Assembly: GCF_021502675.1 (NCBI RefSeq)
Contig: NZ_JAKFHA010000010.1
Location: forward strand, 178,281-242,280
DNA length: 64,000 nt
Direction: 5' to 3'
From: Yinghuangia soli
GTDB lineage: Bacteria; Actinomycetota; Actinomycetes; Streptomycetales; Streptomycetaceae
This document shows positions 60,782-64,000 of this stretch, in pieces. The stretch's first letter is position 1. Every line of letters begins with the position of its first letter. Below the pieces are notes generated by a model. The model did no database searches. It was given only the letters and a program-made list of their open reading frames with translations, and was not told the origin of the DNA. Position numbers and translations under genes: made by a program.

Positions 60782-60788
60782 GTGCGGC

Positions 60789-60794
60789 ACGGTA
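60789..60794 (-). promoter_or_regulatory. -10 box for leaderless radA
   Basis: On the minus strand TACCGT ends 7 nt before ATG 60781. Confidence 0.45.
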
Positions 60795-60910
60795 GCCGCC
60801 GGCACCGACAAAGGTGTCCGCCGACCCGCGCGATGTCACGAGAGTGATACAGGGCGACCTGAAACGGGTGGTCCTCGTCGAAAACCATAGTGGCGCAGCG
60901 TGCGCGTGCG

Positions 60911-60916
60911 TACGGT
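60911..60916 (+). promoter_or_regulatory. -10 box close to the start of the sigma-like/BACON gene
   Basis: TACGGT ends 8 nt before ATG 60925; a leader of one or two nt or none is expected. Confidence 0.35.
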
Positions 60917-60924
60917 GAGGCCTC

Positions 60925-62586
60925 ATGCATGGTGGGGGAGCACCGGTCGTGGGGGCCGGTCTTGCCGCGGCGCTCGCCCGCGGCCACGAGGAGGGGACGC
61001 CGGAAGGCGTCGCGGAGCTCTATGACGCGTACGCGGACCGTTTGTTCGCGTACTGCTGCACGCTGACCGGGGACACCCGCATAGCCGGCGAGGCACTGCA
61101 CGACACCGTCGTGGTGGTGCGCTCGCGCGCGGGCGGGACCGGGTCGGACGAGCAACTGCGCGCGCTGCTCTACGCAGTGGCCCGCACGGAGTGCGCACGG
61201 CACCCGCGGGCGGCCACACCGAGTGCGGAATCCGGACAAGTCTGGCGTCCCGGCGTGGTCGTGCTGGGCGCGGTGCGGGACCGGTCACGGCTGCTGCCGC
61301 TCGTGCCGGTGGCGCTGGCCGGGGTCGATCCGGCCGAGCGCGAGGCGCTGGAGCTGACCGTCCGGCACGGCCTGGAGGACGCCGAACTGGGACGCGTGCT
61401 CGGGCTGTCCGAGCGCCAGGCGGCCCGGCTCGCGGAGCGCGGGCGCGAGCAGTTCGCGATGTGCCTGGCGGTGCACGCGGTGTGCGTGCACCCGGAGCAG
61501 GAGTGCGCCGAACTGGCGGTGCTGCTGCCGTCCGGGGTGGTGTCGGGGGCGGTGCTGCCGGCGCCGATCGAGGCGGGGCTGCGGATGCCCGCCGGACTGC
61601 ACGTGGCGACCTGCCCGGCGTGCGTGCCGTTCCGGCCCGCCGGACTGGCCGCGCGTCCCGAGCCGAAGGGGCGCGTGCCCGCGGAGCCGGACGCTCCCGA
61701 CGCCGCGCCGACCCGCGAGATGGTCGACGCGCTGGTCGCCACCGGCCCGGCCCGCCCGGCGCCGCTCGCGGTCCGCGCCGACCTGCTGCGCAGCACGGGA
61801 GCGGGTGCGCGGGGCGCGCACGGACACGGACTGGTCGTCGCCCGCGCGGTGCGCGCCGGGCGCGACGGCTTCCCGCGCAACCGCCGGCGCCGCCGCGCGC
61901 CGCTCGCCACCGCGGGCATCGCCGCGGCCGCCGCCCTGATCCTGGGCGTGGCGATCTTCACCGGTTCCGGCACGGCCGGCCCGGGCCGGGGCAAGGAGCC
62001 GGTGGCCGCCGCGACGCTGCCCGGACCGGGCGCGGTCCCGACGGCCGGCCCCGGGATCGCGGACGCCGCGGGACCGGGTGCGGCCGTCGAGGTCCCCGAG
62101 ACCACGCCCCCGCCGGCCTCGGCACCGCCGACTTCCGCGCGGCCCGGCGACAAGCCGTCCGGCGGCAAGGACACCAAGCCGCCCACGGCCACGCCGGGCG
62201 GCAAGGGGCAGGGCAGCCCGGGCGGCCCCAAGATCGCGGGAGCCCCGAATGCGGACGGCCGGTCGGCAGGCGGCGGCTCGGGCGTGCGCGTCCTCACCCC
62301 GACGCTGGCCCTGACCGAGCGCGCCCCGTCCGGCACGTTGCGCCTTTCGGCCGCCGACGAACCCGTCACCTGGACGCTCGGCGTGTCGCAGGCCCCCTGG
62401 CTCAGCCTGTCGCGCACCTCCGGGACGCTGCGCGCGGGCGCGACCGCCGCGGTGACCGTCGCATGGGACCCGGCCAAGGCCCCCGCGGGCCCGCCCGGCA
62501 CCACGGTGGCAGTCGTGATCACGGTCGGACCGGGGGGCCAGTCCGTCACCGTCACCGGTCCGGTGCGGCCGAGCGGTCCCCGATGA
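60925..62586 (+). CDS. Sigma-factor-like membrane protein with C-terminal BACON-like domain
   Basis: 553 residues in four parts. Residues 25-195 resemble a degenerate ECF sigma factor: region 2-like [37 protein letters not shown] and region 4-like [35 protein letters not shown] Cys/His segment ([13 protein letters not shown]: [11 protein letters not shown]) follows, as in zinc-binding anti-sigma regions. One transmembrane helix is [21 protein letters not shown] (about 330-350). The outside part is a Pro/Gly/Thr linker and a BACON-like domain ([36 protein letters not shown]). A sigma-like domain tied to the membrane and joined to an extracellular carbohydrate-binding-type fold is unusual. A paralogue follows. 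Confidence 0.8.
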   Translation: MHGGGAPVVGAGLAAALARGHEEGTPEGVAELYDAYADRLFAYCCTLTGDTRIAGEALHDTVVVVRSRAGGTGSDEQLRALLYAVARTECARHPRAATPSAESGQVWRPGVVVLGAVRDRSRLLPLVPVALAGVDPAEREALELTVRHGLEDAELGRVLGLSERQAARLAERGREQFAMCLAVHAVCVHPEQECAELAVLLPSGVVSGAVLPAPIEAGLRMPAGLHVATCPACVPFRPAGLAARPEPKGRVPAEPDAPDAAPTREMVDALVATGPARPAPLAVRADLLRSTGAGARGAHGHGLVVARAVRAGRDGFPRNRRRRRAPLATAGIAAAAALILGVAIFTGSGTAGPGRGKEPVAAATLPGPGAVPTAGPGIADAAGPGAAVEVPETTPPPASAPPTSARPGDKPSGGKDTKPPTATPGGKGQGSPGGPKIAGAPNADGRSAGGGSGVRVLTPTLALTERAPSGTLRLSAADEPVTWTLGVSQAPWLSLSRTSGTLRAGATAAVTVAWDPAKAPAGPPGTTVAVVITVGPGGQSVTVTGPVRPSGPR

Positions 62587-62691
62587 ACCCGTCGCTGTCA
62601 TCGGTGATCACGGTTCACTCGGAAGTGTGATTATCGATCCCGAAAGAAGTATGAAAGTGCAATTCACCTGAGTTCCGGGGCGTACGCCGCC

Positions 62692-62697
62692 TACGTT
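62692..62697 (+). promoter_or_regulatory. -10 box for a leaderless transcript
   Basis: TACGTT ends 7 nt before GTG 62705. Confidence 0.4.
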
Positions 62698-62704
62698 CGC
62701 CCGT

Positions 62705-64000
62705 GTGACGGAATCGGTGACGACGGGAGCGGCCACTGCGGCGACGCCCCATGCAGCGCAATCCTGGGGGCGGGCGGCTTACGACGCGTATGCAGAGGGG
62801 CTGTACACGTACTGCCTCTCGGTGCTGCGCGACCACGCGGCCGCCGCATCGTCGATGCGCAGCACCTTCGTCCTCGCCGACCGGCACATCGGGCGCCTGC
62901 CCGACCTCGGCCTGCTCAAGCCCTGGCTGTTCGCCCTGGCCCGGTACGAATGCCTGGTCCGGCTGGACGGCGGTGCTCCCGCGCCGCTGCCCGACTCCGC
63001 CGGGGACCCCGGCGCCGACCAGCAATCCGGGCCCGGCGGCGCGCCCGCGCAGGGCCGCCGCGCGGCCCGCGAGCGCGGCGAGCTGGCGCTGCTGGCGTGG
63101 CCCGAGTCGATCGGCCTGGAACCCGAACTGCGCGAGGCCCTGGAGCTCTCGGTACGGCACGGCCTCGAACCGCGCGGCCTCGCCGCGGTGCTCGGCTGGG
63201 ACGAGGACCACGCCCGGCGCGCGCTCCTGCACGCCGGGCGCGAGGTCGACCGCACGCGCGCCGCACTGGAGGGCGCCCGCGCCGCGGTGAGCTGCCCCGA
63301 CGGCCCCGGCCTGGCCGCCGATGCGGAGGCCCCCGGCGTCCGCGACCGGCTCGTCGAACACGTCGACCAGTGCCGCCGCTGCCGTCCGCACGTGCGGCTC
63401 GCCGCCGCCCGCCTGGTGCCCACCGCGGGCGCCGCGGCCACCCCGCACGCCCTGCCGGCCATCACCCCGCCCACCGAGCTGCGCACCCTGGTCCTCGGCG
63501 ACATCAGCCGCGGCCGCCCGGCCCACCGGCCGGCCGAACTCACCCGCCGCGTAGCGGAATTCGACCGCGCAGGGTTCCCGGTCTTCCGGTCCCGCGCGGG
63601 CCGCGGCCGGACCGGCCGCCGCCGCATGGTCGCGATCGCCGCCGCGGTGGTGGTGATCGTCGCCGCCGTCCCGGCGATGGCGCTGTGGCAGGCCGTGCAC
63701 CGCAACGACGAAGGCCAGGCGAACCGCGGCAGCACCACCATCTCGGCGGCCCGGGTCACCACCGCCGATGCCGGCCTGGACGCCGGTGCGGTCCATGCGG
63801 GCGATGCCACGCCCGACGCGAACTCCGGCCGCCGCCCGGGCTCGACGCCCGCCGTCACCGGCCCGGCCCCGGCCGCACCGCAACCCGGCGGACGCTCCGG
63901 CGCACAGGCCGCCCCGCACCTGCCCGCCGGTGCCGCGGCGGTCGGCCCCGCCGCGCCGCAGCAGGTCGCGCCCCCGGCCGCGGCCGGTGTCCCGGTCGCC
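62705..64000 (+). CDS. Second sigma-factor-like membrane protein, 3' end outside the window
   Basis: At least 432 residues, still open at the window edge. It follows the same plan as the gene before it: region 2-like AAYDAYAEGLYTYCLSVLRDHAAAASSMRSTFVLADRHIG and LLKPWLFALARYECLVRL, region 4-like LELSVRHGLEPRGLAAVLGWDEDHARRALLHAG, a Cys-rich HVDQCRRCRPHV segment, then one membrane helix MVAIAAAVVVIVAAVPAMALW (about 309-329). An Ala/Pro/Gly linker has begun when the sequence ends; a BACON-like end is expected but cannot be seen. GTG 62705 is supported by TACGTT 7 nt upstream. The acidic core-binding motif of true ECF factors is weak, so DNA or polymerase binding is uncertain. Confidence 0.78.
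   Translation, partial: MTESVTTGAATAATPHAAQSWGRAAYDAYAEGLYTYCLSVLRDHAAAASSMRSTFVLADRHIGRLPDLGLLKPWLFALARYECLVRLDGGAPAPLPDSAGDPGADQQSGPGGAPAQGRRAARERGELALLAWPESIGLEPELREALELSVRHGLEPRGLAAVLGWDEDHARRALLHAGREVDRTRAALEGARAAVSCPDGPGLAADAEAPGVRDRLVEHVDQCRRCRPHVRLAAARLVPTAGAAATPHALPAITPPTELRTLVLGDISRGRPAHRPAELTRRVAEFDRAGFPVFRSRAGRGRTGRRRMVAIAAAVVVIVAAVPAMALWQAVHRNDEGQANRGSTTISAARVTTADAGLDAGAVHAGDATPDANSGRRPGSTPAVTGPAPAAPQPGGRSGAQAAPHLPAGAAAVGPAAPQQVAPPAAAGVPVA

Overview
The window is a 64 kb piece of chromosome from a very GC-rich actinomycete, most likely Streptomycetaceae (Streptomyces or a close relative). The grounds are the third-position G/C bias, many GTG starts, GTGA/ATGA start-stop overlaps, WhiJ-type XRE/DUF397 regulators, Lsr2, LAXTG-type wall-anchored proteins, and a core order (folP-folB-folK, pan-nad-coaX, lysS, lsr2, clpC, mutY, disA, radA) that I know from Streptomyces chromosomes. 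No tRNA, rRNA, CRISPR array or insertion sequence was recognised. Genus and species cannot be fixed from the sequence alone.

Layout. 1-2.8 kb: end of the folate operon (folP partial, NTF2-like protein, folB, folK, DUF3180). 2.9-7.4 kb: secreted polysaccharide deacetylase and an osmoprotectant (OpuC-like) ABC importer whose ATPase gene is divergent from its permease and binding-protein genes. 7.5-14.7 kb: a coiled-coil membrane protein, an orphan NuoD, two PH-domain (DUF304-like) membrane proteins, a CaiB/BaiF CoA-transferase and a MidA-type methyltransferase. 14.8-18.2 kb: two paralogous NarL-type histidine kinases and one response regulator. 18.3-21.6 kb: an SDR divergent from a cupin-P450 pair, then a small membrane protein. 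21.7-27.4 kb: DUF2520 reductase, panC, panD, nadB, nadC and coaX, joining CoA and NAD synthesis in one tightly coupled run. 27.6-31.3 kb: two LAXTG-sorted surface proteins. 31.5-33.2 kb: lysS and a 36-residue membrane peptide.

33.2-39.3 kb: M23 endopeptidase with a long structured leader, an orphan BlaI-family repressor with a nested palindrome upstream, a secreted DUF11-like protein, a GNAT acetyltransferase, lsr2 and a Prim-Pol domain protein. 39.3-44.6 kb: clpC, a HATPase/XRE/DUF397 signalling triad and a truncated AMP-binding protein. 44.7-48.6 kb: MMPL exporter with a divergent TetR regulator, then an SDR. 48.7-50.7 kb: a TPR protein and an operon pairing an alkylglycerol-monooxygenase-like di-iron protein with a YhhN lysoplasmalogenase. 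50.7-56.1 kb: two tandem NLR-like NACHT ATPases. 56.2-60.8 kb: mutY, a Gly-rich membrane protein, disA and radA. 60.9-64 kb: two tandem sigma-factor-like membrane proteins, the first with a C-terminal BACON-like domain and the second cut by the window edge.

The most interesting parts are the tandem NACHT pair (a candidate anti-phage or innate-immunity-like system set into core genes), the probable ether-lipid catabolic operon beside it, the sigma-like/membrane/BACON fusions, and a repeated layout in which a TAnnnT -10 box lies 6-7 nt before the start codon, suggesting that many mRNAs here are leaderless.
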